Positions 50,591 to 60,140 of a stretch of 64,000 bases of DNA are shown here, in pieces (positions within the stretch are counted from its first letter, which is position 1; each line of letters opens with the position of its first letter). The notes beneath the pieces were generated by a model. The model was given only the letters and a program-made list of their open reading frames with translations, was not told the DNA's origin and ran no database searches. Made by a program: the position numbers and the translations under genes. This DNA is from Streptomyces hilarionis (GTDB taxonomy: Bacteria; Actinomycetota; Actinomycetes; Streptomycetales; Streptomycetaceae), in assembly GCF_024539675.1 (NCBI RefSeq), contig NZ_JAHHIT010000037.1, positions 1 through 64,000 on the forward strand, written 5' to 3'.

Positions 50591-51685
50591 ATGGAGTACG
50601 CACTCAGCCCCGCGACCCTCTCCGAACTACGCCGCCCGCGCCCCTATCCGGCGGTGTCCGTGCTGACCCCGACCCACCGGCGCGAACCCGGGAGCGCCCA
50701 GGACCGCGTCCGGCTGCGCAACGTCGTGGCCGAGGCGAAGAAGCAGCTGGAGCACGACCCGGCGGTCACCCGCGAGCGGCGCGCCGACGTCGCCGGCCGG
50801 CTGGACCGTGCGCTGGCCGAGATCGACCTGGCGCACAGCGAGGACGGCCTGATCATCTACGCGGCCCCCGGCGAGCACCAGGTGTGGTCCCTGGCCCGGC
50901 CCGTGCCCGAACGCGTGGTCTTCTCCGACACGTTCCTGACCCGCAACCTGGTCTCCGCACAGGCCGCCGACCGCCCGTTCCGGGTGCTGTCGGTGTCCGC
51001 CGACCGCGTCACGCTGTGGAACGGCGGCGTCGACCGGGTCGCCGAGGCGCGGGGCGGCGGGTTCCCGATGACCAGGAGCCGGGAGAACTTCGACGCCGAG
51101 CGTCGGCAGCGGATCGGCGACCAGCCCAGCACCTTCCGCGACGAGGACACCCGGCACTTCCTGCGGGACGCCGAGGCCGCCGTCGCCAGGCTCCAACGCG
51201 AGGATCCGCAGCCGCTGTACGTCACGGGCGAGCCCGCGGCGCTGGCCCTTCTCGACGCCCAGGGCCCGGCCGTCCGCGACGCGGTGCACCTCCCGCACGG
51301 CGGGCTCTCCCACGGCACGCCCGAGGCGGTGTGGCAGGCGGTGCGTCCCGTGCTCGACGAGCGGTCCCGCAGGGACGCCGAGGCCGTCGCCGCCGAACTC
51401 GACTCCGCCCGGGGGCACCGGACGTTCGCGGCCGGCGTCGACGAGCTGTGGCAGAGCGCGCGGGAGGGCCGGGTCCGGCTGCTCGCCGTCGAGGAGAACT
51501 ACCGCGTCACGGTCCGCGACGACGGCGAGCACCTCGTCCCCGCCGTGAGCGGCGACCTCGACGCCCGCGAGGACATCGTGGACGAGATCGTCGAGCAGTG
51601 TCTGGAGACCGGCGCCGAGGTGCGCTTCCTCCCCGACGGCGCCCTGGGCGCGGCGGACGGCCTCGCCGGCGTGCTGCGCTACTGA
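50591..51685 (+). CDS. baeRF family 3 protein (bacterial release-factor-like)
   Basis: A 364-residue protein. It has the N-terminal SVLTPTHRREPGSAQDRVRL and the middle VLSVSADRVTLWNGGVDRVA of the bacterial archaeo-eukaryotic release factor (VLRF/baeRF) families, and the late VPAVSGDLDAREDIVDEIVE with the family's DEIVE-type segment. Such proteins are likely involved in rescuing stalled ribosomes or tRNA release. A TATCGT -10 at 50579-50584 lies six bases before the ATG and there is no ribosome site, hence a leaderless start. Confidence 0.75.
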   Translation: MEYALSPATLSELRRPRPYPAVSVLTPTHRREPGSAQDRVRLRNVVAEAKKQLEHDPAVTRERRADVAGRLDRALAEIDLAHSEDGLIIYAAPGEHQVWSLARPVPERVVFSDTFLTRNLVSAQAADRPFRVLSVSADRVTLWNGGVDRVAEARGGGFPMTRSRENFDAERRQRIGDQPSTFRDEDTRHFLRDAEAAVARLQREDPQPLYVTGEPAALALLDAQGPAVRDAVHLPHGGLSHGTPEAVWQAVRPVLDERSRRDAEAVAAELDSARGHRTFAAGVDELWQSAREGRVRLLAVEENYRVTVRDDGEHLVPAVSGDLDAREDIVDEIVEQCLETGAEVRFLPDGALGAADGLAGVLRY

Positions 51686-51757
51686 CCGGGCCCCTGCGGT
51701 CCTCTTCCCCGGCGGCGTACGCTACGGCGTGATCGTCGACCGGGGAGGGGATCACGC

Positions 51758-52783
51758 GTGGCCGACCTGCTGGGCGTCGCCGTGCTGGGCGCCGGACACA
51801 TGGGCGCCGACCATGTGCGCCGTCTCGACGGCGTGGTGAGCGGAGCCAGGGTCGCGGCCGTGGCGGATCCGGACGCCGCGCGCGCGAAGGAGGCCGTCGC
51901 CGGGATCGACGGGGCGACGGTCCACACGGACCCGGAGGCCGCGCTCGACGCGCCCGGCGTCGAGGCCGTGCTGATCGCCTCGCCGGGCCCCGCGCACGAG
52001 GACGCCCTGCTCGCCGCCTTCGCCCGGGGCCTGCCGGTGCTGTGCGAGAAGCCGATGGTGCCGGACTCGGCCGGGGCGCTGCGGGTGATGGAGGCGGAGC
52101 TGCGGCACGGACGACGGCTGGCGCAGGTCGGGTTCATGCGGCGCTACGACGCCGAGTACCGCAGGCTCAAGGCGCTGCTGGACGACGGCCGCCTGGGCCG
52201 GCCCCTGATGCTGCACTGCGTGCACCGCAACGTCTCCTCGCCGCCGGGCTTCACCAGCGCGATGCTGATCGACAGCTCGGTGTCGCACGAGATCGACGCG
52301 GCCCGCTGGCTGCTCGGTCAGGAGCTGACCGCGGTCACGGTGGTGCGCCCCCGCGTCTCCGCGGGCGCCCCGCAGGGCGTGCAGGACCCGCAGTTCGTGC
52401 TCTTCGAGACCGAGGGCGGCGCCCTGGTCGACGTCGAGGTCTTCGTCAACTGCGGCTTCGGCTACCAGGTGCGCTGCGAGGCCGTGTGCGAGGCGGGCGC
52501 CGCGCGCGTCGGCGACGACCACGGCCCGCTGGTCACGGCACGGGGCTCCGCCGGCACGGACGTGCCCCGGGACTATCTGGTGCGGTTCGCGGACGCTTAC
52601 GACCGCGAGGTGCAGGCCTGGGTCGACGCAACCCGGCGTGGCGAGGTCACCGGCCCTACCGTCTGGGACGGTTACGCGGCCTCCGCCGTCGCCGAGGCCG
52701 GGGTCGGCGCGCTGGAGAGCGGCACGCGCACCGTCGTCGAACTCGCCCCGCGCCCGGGCCTGTACGCCGGAACCGGCCGCTGA
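51758..52783 (+). CDS. Gfo/Idh/MocA family oxidoreductase (inositol-dehydrogenase-like)
   Basis: A 341-residue NAD(P)-dependent dehydrogenase. [20 protein letters not shown] at the N-terminus is the Rossmann motif; [20 protein letters not shown] (about residues 91-110) has the EKP motif with the catalytic Lys; [20 protein letters not shown] (about 171-190) carries the DxxxH segment with the catalytic His. Inositol 2-dehydrogenase (IolG) is the nearest recognised relative, though the substrate is unproven. The GTG at 51758 is preceded by GGGGAGGGG. It stands alone. Confidence 0.87.
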   Translation: MADLLGVAVLGAGHMGADHVRRLDGVVSGARVAAVADPDAARAKEAVAGIDGATVHTDPEAALDAPGVEAVLIASPGPAHEDALLAAFARGLPVLCEKPMVPDSAGALRVMEAELRHGRRLAQVGFMRRYDAEYRRLKALLDDGRLGRPLMLHCVHRNVSSPPGFTSAMLIDSSVSHEIDAARWLLGQELTAVTVVRPRVSAGAPQGVQDPQFVLFETEGGALVDVEVFVNCGFGYQVRCEAVCEAGAARVGDDHGPLVTARGSAGTDVPRDYLVRFADAYDREVQAWVDATRRGEVTGPTVWDGYAASAVAEAGVGALESGTRTVVELAPRPGLYAGTGR

Positions 52784-52796
52784 CGCCGGACGGGCC

Positions 52797-53210
52797 TCAG
52801 ACGTTGCCGAGGAGGACCTCCAGCCCCCGGTCGACCGCGGCTGTCACGTCCTCCCGCCCCGGCGCGACGACCGCATAACTGCGCAGCAGGAAACGGCGCA
52901 GGGCGCCGGTGTCGAACTGGAGCAGGGCCATTCCGAGCGGGGAGTGGAACTCCATCACCGTGAGACTCGGGCCGCAGGGCCAGATGTGCACGTCTCCGGT
53001 CCCGGCCGGGCCGTCCACTCCCTGTTCCAGCAGGCCGCGGCCGAACGTCCAGGTGACCGGCTCGCCCTCCAGGGCGACCTCCGAGGGGAAGTCGACGTGC
53101 ACGGCGAAGGGGTCGGCGCAGTCGTAGCGGAGCGTGGCGGGCACCGGCAGCTCCTGGTCCTCCGCGGTGATCAGCCGGGCGTGGACGGCCTGTTCCAGAG
53201 TGATGTCCAT
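52797..53210 (-). CDS. SsgA/SsgB-like sporulation and cell-division regulator
   Basis: A 137-residue SsgA-like protein (SALP). LPVPATLRYDCADPFAVHVD, WTFGRGLLEQGVDGPAGTGD and VMEFHSPLGMALLQFDTGAL are the conserved blocks of the family that recruits FtsZ and controls septum and spore-wall formation. Its ATG is at 53210. It is convergent to the dehydrogenase gene (13-base gap) and divergent from the SpoIIE phosphatase, which may also take part in development. The paralogue (SsgA to SsgG) cannot be told from here. Confidence 0.9.
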   Translation of the reverse strand: MDITLEQAVHARLITAEDQELPVPATLRYDCADPFAVHVDFPSEVALEGEPVTWTFGRGLLEQGVDGPAGTGDVHIWPCGPSLTVMEFHSPLGMALLQFDTGALRRFLLRSYAVVAPGREDVTAAVDRGLEVLLGNV

Positions 53211-53582
53211 GCATGTACGACCTCGTGGAGGCCGTTCGCATTACGGGAAAGCGCGGTCCAATTATTGTGACCTGCATCACACCCATGCAATAGTGGAGCA
53301 CAGAGCCGCGGAGCCATGGAACACAGGGTCGTCGAACACACGAATGACGGTCTTCCCTGCATACCCACCCGTCCCTCAAGTCACGTACGTCTCATACGAC
53401 TTGAGCCTGCCCCGAGCCGACCGGAGGGCGCCCCGCCACACCGTCCGGGAGACTCTGGCATATGCCAGAAGCACCACCGAATCGGGTGTTGCCGAAGCCC
53501 TTACACGTCGTCGCGCGCTGTGCAACAGTCGTGACGGCCGATGTGTCAGCCCCCGTCGAACCGTCCCGTATCGGAGTGCGTC
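53211..53582. promoter_or_regulatory. Divergent promoter region between ssg-like and PP2C genes
   Basis: This 372-base gap holds an AT-rich block TTATTGTGACCTGCATCACA near 53265-53285 and an inverted repeat CTCAAGTC (53375-53382) / GACTTGAG (53398-53405) with a 15-base loop including ACGTACGT. It probably holds promoters for both genes. I see no RNA gene. Confidence 0.45.
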
Positions 53583-54980
53583 ATGCCGCCCCATGTCTTC
53601 GCGGACCGCTCAGCCGCCCAGCCGCCAGGACGCGGCTCGGTGGACGCGCTGATCTCGCAGACGCGGCGGCTCAAGGGCGACATGGACGCCGCCCGGCTGG
53701 GCGCACCGGCCGACCGGACCGACCCCCGGGGCCGCTGGCAACGGGCGCTCTACGAGCTCGCACGCCACCAACTCGACGATCTCGACGCGCACCTGGCCCA
53801 GTTACGGGACGGCCCCCCGCCGACGCCGAGCGACCCGGTCGCGCCCGCCGCCCCGGAGGCCGAGCGGCGCGCGTCGCTCCTGAGCCGGGTCGGCAGCGCC
53901 GAATGGAACCTGCTCACGGACGAGGCCCTCTGGTCCGAGGAGCTCTACGGCATCCTCGGCCGCGACCCCGCCGCCCCCGCCCTCACCCTCGACGAACTGC
54001 CCTCGCTCGTCCTGGAGGAGGACCGCCCGAAGCTGACCGCCATGGTCACCGACTGCCTGGTGGACTCCCGTCCCATCGACGGCGAGTTCCGGGTCGTCCA
54101 CCCGGACGGCGGCCCGCGCACCGTGCACATGATGGGCGAGCCCGTGCTCGACGCCGAGGGCGGCACCGCCTCGATGTGGGCCGTGCTGCGCGACGTCAGC
54201 GAACTGCGCCGCAGCCAGCGGGAGGTGCGCGAGAGCCATGACTCGCTCCAGCGCGGGCAACACCGCGCGCAGGCCGAACACCGGCTCACGACCGAACTGC
54301 GGGAGGCCGTCCTGCCGTCGTGGCGCGGCCCCCTGAGCCTGCCGGGCCGCGGCCCCGGATCCCTGGATCTCGCCGCCCGCCGTCTGCCCGCCGCGACGGC
54401 CTCGCTGATCGGCGGCGACTGGTACGACGCCCTCGAACTGCCCGACGGCCCCACGCTGCTCGGGCTCGGCGATCTCACCGGGCAGGGGCCGGCCGTCACC
54501 TCCCACATCGCCATGATGCTGGGGGCCCTGCGGGGCATGGCCATGGCCGGCACCGGGCCGGGACAACTGCTGACCTGGCTTAACCAGTTGCTGGACGCCA
54601 CCGTCCAGCCCGCCCTGGGCAGCGCCCTGTGCTGCCGCTACCGTCCGGACACCCGCACCCTGACCTGGGCACAGGCCGGGCACCCCGCCCCCCTGCTGTT
54701 CCGGGCCGGGACGGGACGCCGGCTGCACGCGCCGCAGGGCGTCCTCCTCGGAGCCTCCGCGCACGCCGTCTACGGGCAGGCCGAGGAGACCCTCGAAGTG
54801 GGCGACGTGCTGGTGCTGCACACCGAGGGGCCGGCGCCCGGCGACCGCCTGCTCGGCCTCGCCCCCCGCCTGAACGAGGCGCGCACCGCACAGGACTGCC
54901 TGCGCACGGTCGTCGAGGAGTGCGGCGGGACGGGACGCGACCACGACGCCTGCGTGCTCGTCGGCCGCGTCGCCCGCTGA
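53583..54980 (+). CDS. PAS-domain SpoIIE-type (PP2C) protein with altered metal-ligand motifs
   Basis: A 465-residue protein. The PAS/PAC-like domain lies at about residues 105-215 (LLSRVGSAEWNLLTDEALW, LYGILGRDPAAPALTLDEL). A SpoIIE phosphatase domain follows: LIGGDWYDALELPDG, LLGLGDLTGQGPAVTSH and WAQAGHPAPLLFRAGTG. Where active phosphatases have YTDG and DD, this has VLHTEGPAPGD and GRDHDACVLV, so a metal Asp is Glu and another is His. The protein may be a weak phosphatase or pseudo-enzyme acting on anti-sigma antagonists. The start ATG is 53583. It is between the SsgA-like and the NsdA/B-like genes. Confidence 0.87.
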   Translation: MPPHVFADRSAAQPPGRGSVDALISQTRRLKGDMDAARLGAPADRTDPRGRWQRALYELARHQLDDLDAHLAQLRDGPPPTPSDPVAPAAPEAERRASLLSRVGSAEWNLLTDEALWSEELYGILGRDPAAPALTLDELPSLVLEEDRPKLTAMVTDCLVDSRPIDGEFRVVHPDGGPRTVHMMGEPVLDAEGGTASMWAVLRDVSELRRSQREVRESHDSLQRGQHRAQAEHRLTTELREAVLPSWRGPLSLPGRGPGSLDLAARRLPAATASLIGGDWYDALELPDGPTLLGLGDLTGQGPAVTSHIAMMLGALRGMAMAGTGPGQLLTWLNQLLDATVQPALGSALCCRYRPDTRTLTWAQAGHPAPLLFRAGTGRRLHAPQGVLLGASAHAVYGQAEETLEVGDVLVLHTEGPAPGDRLLGLAPRLNEARTAQDCLRTVVEECGGTGRDHDACVLVGRVAR

Positions 54981-55025
54981 CCGTCGCGGCCGTCGGCCGG
55001 AACGCGACGGCCGACGCCGTCGCGC

Positions 55026-56528
55026 TCACGCCCGGGCGTCGTCGCCGGGCCGCGCCCCCTTCTGTTTCGGCAGCGCCAGCCGGATCTCCTCGCGCAGTTC
55101 TCCGATCCGGGGGGAGTCGGCGTACTGGGCGGTGAGCCGGTACATCTGGCTCAGCCGGTCCCAGGTGCGCCGGGAGGAGTTCGACCCCATCGACATCAGG
55201 GCCAACCGCGCGAACCGGTCCGCCTGTTCGGGATCGTTGGCGATGAAGCAGGCGGACGCCATGGACAGATGGTCGAAGATCTTCGACCGCTCGCGGCCGT
55301 CGACGCGCAGCGCGAGGGCTTTCTGGGCGTAGTACTGGGCGTGCGCGGCCGCCTGCGGCTCGAACTCGGCCAGCGTGCGGTACGCCAGCGCCTGCATGCC
55401 GTACAGGTCCTCGTCCTTGAAGGTCTGCATCCAGGACGGCGGGGCGCCCTCGTCCCGGTCGGAGACGAAGAGGTCCTCCGCCCGGCCGAGCGTGCGGCGC
55501 ATGGCCTGCCCCTTGCCCATCGCCGCCTGCGCCCAGGCCTCGATGGTGTGGAACATCGCCCGGGTACGGGGCAGCACCCCGTCGCCGGAGCCGGACTGCG
55601 CCAGCTTCATGAGGTCCAGCGCGTCGTCGGGCCGCCCGAGATGGACCATCTGACGGGCCGCCCGGGACAGCGCCTCGCCGGCGCGCGGCCGGTCGCCGCC
55701 CTCGCGCGCGGCATGGGCGGCGATGACGAAGTACTTCTGGGCCGTCGGCTCCAGACCGACGTCGTGCGACATCCAGCCCGCGAGGACCGCGAGGTTGGCC
55801 GCGACGCCCCACAGACGTCGCTGGAGATGGGCGGGGTGGCGGTAGGAGAGGATGCCGCCCACCTCGTTGAGCTGTCCCACGACGGCCTTGCGCTGCAAGC
55901 CGCCGCCGCGGGCGGCGTCCCAGGCCCGGAACACCTCGACCGAGAGCTCCAGCTCGTCGACCTCCTCGGTTCCGATGGGAGCGGCCTCGTAGCGGTCGAA
56001 CCCGGCCTGGTCTGCGTGGTGGAGGAGGGGGTGGTCGATGACAGGAGCGTCGGCGGAGAGCGTGGGGTCGGTGTGCAGCCACTCGTACATGGCGCCGCTG
56101 AGTGCTGATCCCGTGGCGAGCGCGGCGCCCGCGCCCACCAAGCCGCGTCGGTTGAGCATGAGGTCCATTCCCGTGAATTCGGTGAGGACCGCGGCAGTCC
56201 GTTCGGGCGCCCACGGCATGCCGTCGGGATGTTGCTCACTCCCGCCGCCCGGCCGATTCCCGGTACGCCCGTGCCGGACCAGACCGAGGTCCTCGATGGT
56301 CACGACACGGCCGAGACGCTCGGTGAACAGAGCCGCCAGCACCCGCGGCACCGGATCGCGCGGGATCTCTCCCGTGTCGATCCATCGCCGCACCCGGGAG
56401 GTGTCGGTCGACAGCTGGGGGTGGCCCATGGCCGCCGCCTGCCGGTTGACCAGCCTCGCGAGTTCGCCCTTGGACCAGCCGGCCAGGCCGAACAGGTCCG
56501 CCAGGCGGGTGTTGGGTTGTCCGCTCAC
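55026..56528 (-). CDS. NsdA/NsdB-like TPR transcriptional regulator
   Basis: A 500-residue protein. The N-terminus carries a helix-turn-helix-like region (LADLFGLAGWSKGELARLVN, STDTSRVRRWIDTGEIPRDP), then a large TPR-like helical domain (PTAQKYFVIAAHAAREGGD, RQMVHLGRPDDALDLMKLAQ). This is the same family as NsdA (SCO5582), a negative regulator of sporulation and antibiotic production in S. coelicolor, but the sequence differs from my memory of NsdA, so a paralogue such as NsdB is likely. GTG/ATG at 56528; ends 45 bases after the convergent PP2C gene. The three-copy TTCGCCAGGG repeat lies 62 bases upstream of its start. Confidence 0.8.
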   Translation of the reverse strand: MSGQPNTRLADLFGLAGWSKGELARLVNRQAAAMGHPQLSTDTSRVRRWIDTGEIPRDPVPRVLAALFTERLGRVVTIEDLGLVRHGRTGNRPGGGSEQHPDGMPWAPERTAAVLTEFTGMDLMLNRRGLVGAGAALATGSALSGAMYEWLHTDPTLSADAPVIDHPLLHHADQAGFDRYEAAPIGTEEVDELELSVEVFRAWDAARGGGLQRKAVVGQLNEVGGILSYRHPAHLQRRLWGVAANLAVLAGWMSHDVGLEPTAQKYFVIAAHAAREGGDRPRAGEALSRAARQMVHLGRPDDALDLMKLAQSGSGDGVLPRTRAMFHTIEAWAQAAMGKGQAMRRTLGRAEDLFVSDRDEGAPPSWMQTFKDEDLYGMQALAYRTLAEFEPQAAAHAQYYAQKALALRVDGRERSKIFDHLSMASACFIANDPEQADRFARLALMSMGSNSSRRTWDRLSQMYRLTAQYADSPRIGELREEIRLALPKQKGARPGDDARA

Positions 56529-56589
56529 GTCAAGCCCCCAGGTTCTCGGCTGAGTTGACAGTAGCCCCGGGAAAGTTGCCGGGCGACTA

Positions 56590-56619
56590 TTCGCCAGGGT
56601 TCGCCAGGGTTCGCCAGAT
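56590..56619. repeat. Three tandem 10-base repeats upstream of the NsdA/B-like gene
   Basis: TTCGCCAGGG occurs at 56590-56599 and 56600-56609, followed by TTCGCCAGAT at 56610-56619. One helical turn spacing suggests an iteron-like protein-binding site on the divergent promoter of the NsdA/B-like and APH-fold genes. Confidence 0.7.
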
Positions 56620-56760
56620 GGTGTGCCACTGGGCGACGGGTGTCAGGTAGGAATGCGCCACCCCGACCCGGTCGCCGAGGGGCATTCCCCAGGGTGTACC
56701 CGTGAGGGCCGGTCGGGGCAGCGCACTGACGTCCGGCACACGAAGGGATCTGTTTCTCCC

Positions 56761-57891
56761 ATGTACGCAGCATCGTCCTCCGTGTCCGCCCCGCCCCGGT
56801 CGCTGCACACCCGCCCGGGCGGCGGCGGCCCCTACCTGGACCCCGCACGGTCGGCGGGCCCCGCGCTCGGCGCGGGTCCGGTCCGGCGCCCCGCGGGGCT
56901 CGGCACGCAGCCGCTCAGCGGCAGACTCGACCTGTCCGGCCCCCAGGGGGCCCAACTGCGCACGGCCATCGCCGCGGTGCACCGGATCTGCCCGGAGTTC
57001 GCCCCGGTCCAGGTACTGCGCCGCAGCGGCCGCTCGGTGCTCCTGGTCGGCACGACGGGACGCAGCACGGCCGTCGCCAAGTGCTTACTGGACCACTCCC
57101 CCGCATGGGCGGAGCGCATCCGGCACGAAATAGCCGCGTACCGCACGTTCGTCCGGCACCGCCCCCCCGTGCGGGCGCCGAGACTGATCGCGGCGGACCC
57201 GGACAACTGCACCCTGGTGATCGAGCGGATGCCGGGGCGGGTGGCGGCGCTCCAGCGGCACCCCACCGAGGCCCCGCCGCGGGCCGACGTCCGCGCGGCG
57301 CTCGGCGCGATCTGCCGGCTCAACGCCTGGCGGCCGCCGGCCGGGACGTTCGACGCGCCCCTGGACTACGCGGCCCGCATCTCCCGCTACCACGAGCTCG
57401 GTCTGCTCACCGACCGCGACCTGGGCGACCTCCAGAAGCTGCTGCACGGGATCGCCGCGGGCGCGGGGCGGCAGAGCATGGGCCAGTTCTGCCACGGCGA
57501 CGCCCTCCTGTCGAACATCCTCCTGTCGCCGGCCGGACCGGTGCTGGTGGACTGGGAGCACGCGGGCTGGTACCTGCCGGGCTACGACCTGGCGACGCTG
57601 TGGTCGGCGCTGGCCGACGCGCCGGTGGCGCGCCGTCAGATCAGCCAGATCGCCCAGTCGGCGGGGCCGGCCGCGCGGGACGCCTTCCTGGTGAACCTGA
57701 TGCTGGTGCTGACCCGCGAGATCCGCACCTACGAGACCGCCGTCCAGCGGTCGATGCACGACACGGCCCCGACCGCGGGCCATCCGGGCGCCGCGCCGTC
57801 CGGCGAGGAGCAGCGCCTGCTGCTGCGACGGCTGCACGACGACTGCCAACTGGCCCGCCGGGCGGTGCGCGCGGCGGTCGGCACCCGCTGA
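56761..57891 (+). CDS. APH-fold phosphotransferase-like protein
   Basis: A 376-residue protein. The catalytic loop [18 protein letters not shown] (about residues 240-257) and [20 protein letters not shown] (about 261-280) give the HGD and DWE of the kinase fold; N-lobe [20 protein letters not shown] shows the nucleotide-binding Lys. N-terminal 60 residues are Pro/Gly/Ser-rich and may be disordered. The substrate is unknown. The ATG at 56761 begins with MYAASSS. A strong hairpin lies 8 bases after its stop. Confidence 0.84.
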   Translation: MYAASSSVSAPPRSLHTRPGGGGPYLDPARSAGPALGAGPVRRPAGLGTQPLSGRLDLSGPQGAQLRTAIAAVHRICPEFAPVQVLRRSGRSVLLVGTTGRSTAVAKCLLDHSPAWAERIRHEIAAYRTFVRHRPPVRAPRLIAADPDNCTLVIERMPGRVAALQRHPTEAPPRADVRAALGAICRLNAWRPPAGTFDAPLDYAARISRYHELGLLTDRDLGDLQKLLHGIAAGAGRQSMGQFCHGDALLSNILLSPAGPVLVDWEHAGWYLPGYDLATLWSALADAPVARRQISQIAQSAGPAARDAFLVNLMLVLTREIRTYETAVQRSMHDTAPTAGHPGAAPSGEEQRLLLRRLHDDCQLARRAVRAAVGTR

Positions 57892-57898
57892 GGAGACC

Positions 57899-57944
57899 GA
57901 GAGGCCCGTGGCGCGCCGCAATGGCGGCACGCCACGGGCCTCTC
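57899..57944 (+). terminator. Strong hairpin after the APH-fold gene
   Basis: GAGAGGCCCGTGGCG (57899-57913) and CGCCACGGGCCTCTC (57930-57944) form 15 perfect pairs with a 16-base loop, starting eight bases after the stop at 57891. Confidence 0.8.
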
Positions 57945-58075
57945 CGCGCGCGGGCGGTGTCTTGACGGGGGAAATGACCCTTTTGCGGTCATGATTGACG
58001 GGTTGTCGACAAGGCGGAACCACCGGGCCCCGCGGGACCCGTACGCCGCCGCCCGCTCGCCCCCAGGAGACCGAG

Positions 58076-60055
58076 TTGCGAAAACCCGTCATTCCCCCCG
58101 CACCCCGCAGACGTTCCCGTAGAGCCGCAGGCGCCGTCGCGTCGGCGGCTCTGCTGCTCCCGCTGTGCGCGGCGGCCTCCCCCGCCGACGCCGCGGACCC
58201 CCGGCCCGCCTCGGCGAACGGCCTCCAGCGTGCCTTCGCCGCCGCGGCCGCCGAGTACCACGTGCCGCAGAGCGTGCTGCTGGGCGTCTCCTACCTCCAG
58301 TCCCGCTGGGACGCGCACGCCGGGGCGCCGAGCGTGACCGGCGGCTACGGCCCCATGCACCTCACCGACGCCCGCACGGCGCTCACGACCGGCGCGCAGC
58401 GCGGCCGGGACGCCCGGGACCTGCGGGGCGACCCGGACCGGCCGGCCCGGCGGCCGGCGCGGACCCCGCACGTGCGGCTTCCGTCGGACACGGAGCTGCC
58501 CGCCCGGCTGAAGACCCTGCCGAGGGCGGCGCGGCTGACGGGACGGAGCGCCGCGGCGCTGCGCACGGACCCCGCGGCCAACATCGCGGGCGGCGCGGCG
58601 CTCCTCGCGGCCGCCCAGCGCGCCCTGGGCGAGCCCCTGAGCGCCGACCCGGCGGACTGGTACGGCGCGGTGGCGCGCTTCACGGGCGCGGACGACACCG
58701 CGACGGCCGCCGCCTACGCCGACGACGTCTACGAGGTGCTGCGCAGCGGCGAGGAGCGCACCACGGACGCCGGCCAGACGGTCGCGCTGGGCGCGCAGCC
58801 GCACCTGGTCCCGCGCACGGCCGCACTGCACCGAGCCGGTCTGCGCACGCTCTCCGCGACGGGCGCCGAATGCCCGACGACGGTGTCCTGCGAGTGGATC
58901 CCGGCGCCGCACGAGCGGTTCGGCGACGACGACTACGGCAACCACGACGTGGCCGACCGGCCCGCCGCGCCCTCCATCAGGTACATCGTCGTGCACGACA
59001 CGGAGGGCGGCTGGGACGGCGTGCTCTCCACCGTCCAGGACCCGACCTACGTGTCCTGGAACTACTCGCTGCGCTCCACCGACGGCCACATCGCCCAGCA
59101 CGTCAAGGCCAAGGACGTGGCGTGGCACGCGGGCAACTGGTACGTCAACTCCAAGTCGGTCGGCCTGGAGCACGAGGGCTTCCTGGCCCGGCCCGACGCC
59201 TGGTTCACCGAGTCCATGTACCGGGCGTCGGCGCGTCTGGTGACGTACCTGGCCGGCAGGTACGGCGTCCCGCTGGACCGGCAGCACATCCTGGGCCACG
59301 ACAACGTGCCCGGCCCGACCGGTGCGAGCATCCCCGGGATGCACACCGACCCCGGCCCGTTCTGGGACTGGCGGCACTACTTCGAGCTGCTCGGCCGGCC
59401 GTTCGAGGCGACGGCCGGCAGCACCGGATCCGTGGTGACGATCCGGCCCGACTACGCCGCCAACCGGCCGTCCTACACGGACTGCGGCGGCCAGGGACTG
59501 GCGTGCGCGGCGCACGGTTCCGGCGACGTGCGGCTGTACTCCGACCATGACGAGAAGTCCGCCCTGGTCAAGGACGTCGGAGACGGAGCGGCGCCCACCA
59601 CGGGCGTGAACGACGTGTCCTCGCGGGCGTCGACCGGCCAGCAGTACGCGGTCGCCGACCGGTGGGGCGACTGGACGGCGATCTGGTACCTCGGCCGCAA
59701 GGCCTGGTTCCGCGACCCCGCGGCGCAGCCGGCCGCCGTGCCCACGACGGGCCGGGTGGTCACCCCGAAGGAGGGCCGCGACAGCGTGCCGTTGTACGGC
59801 AGGGCCTACCCCGAGGCCGGGGCCTACCCGGCGGGGATCCCGGCGCAGGCGCTCTCGCCGCTGCCGTACACCCTGCCCAAGGGGCAGAAGTACGTCGTCG
59901 GCGACGACGTGGCGGGCGAGTACTACTACGCGGTCACCTTCGACGGCGACGCGCACCGGCTGGTCGCCGGCGCCGACCGGTACTACGAGATCCAGTACGG
60001 CCACCGGGTGGCGTTCGTGCGCGCGGCGGACGTGACGGCGAGCCCGGCGACGTAG
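58076..60055 (+). CDS. Secreted N-acetylmuramoyl-L-alanine amidase (PGRP / Amidase_2)
   Basis: A 659-residue exported cell-wall hydrolase. It starts at TTG 58076 with AGGAGA upstream. The signal is RRRSRRAAGAVASAALLLPL with cleavage near SPADA, perhaps a Tat type. Residues about 60-220 carry an N-terminal helical domain. The amidase domain (about 295-450) has RYIVVHDTEGGWDGVLSTVQ (Zn His), SVGLEHEGFLARPDAW, QHILGHDNVPGPTGASIPGM and HTDPGPFWDWRHYFELLGRP, with Zn ligands conserved. The C-terminal third is SH3-like repeats (IRPDYAANRPSYTDCGGQ). Confidence 0.9.
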   Translation: MRKPVIPPAPRRRSRRAAGAVASAALLLPLCAAASPADAADPRPASANGLQRAFAAAAAEYHVPQSVLLGVSYLQSRWDAHAGAPSVTGGYGPMHLTDARTALTTGAQRGRDARDLRGDPDRPARRPARTPHVRLPSDTELPARLKTLPRAARLTGRSAAALRTDPAANIAGGAALLAAAQRALGEPLSADPADWYGAVARFTGADDTATAAAYADDVYEVLRSGEERTTDAGQTVALGAQPHLVPRTAALHRAGLRTLSATGAECPTTVSCEWIPAPHERFGDDDYGNHDVADRPAAPSIRYIVVHDTEGGWDGVLSTVQDPTYVSWNYSLRSTDGHIAQHVKAKDVAWHAGNWYVNSKSVGLEHEGFLARPDAWFTESMYRASARLVTYLAGRYGVPLDRQHILGHDNVPGPTGASIPGMHTDPGPFWDWRHYFELLGRPFEATAGSTGSVVTIRPDYAANRPSYTDCGGQGLACAAHGSGDVRLYSDHDEKSALVKDVGDGAAPTTGVNDVSSRASTGQQYAVADRWGDWTAIWYLGRKAWFRDPAAQPAAVPTTGRVVTPKEGRDSVPLYGRAYPEAGAYPAGIPAQALSPLPYTLPKGQKYVVGDDVAGEYYYAVTFDGDAHRLVAGADRYYEIQYGHRVAFVRAADVTASPAT

Positions 60056-60140
60056 ACGGCCCGGTCCGCGCCGCCCCCGCGGTCCGTCCGGTCCACGCGG
60101 CCGATGCCGTTCCCTCGGCGCGGCCGGCGTGGAGCGGGCC

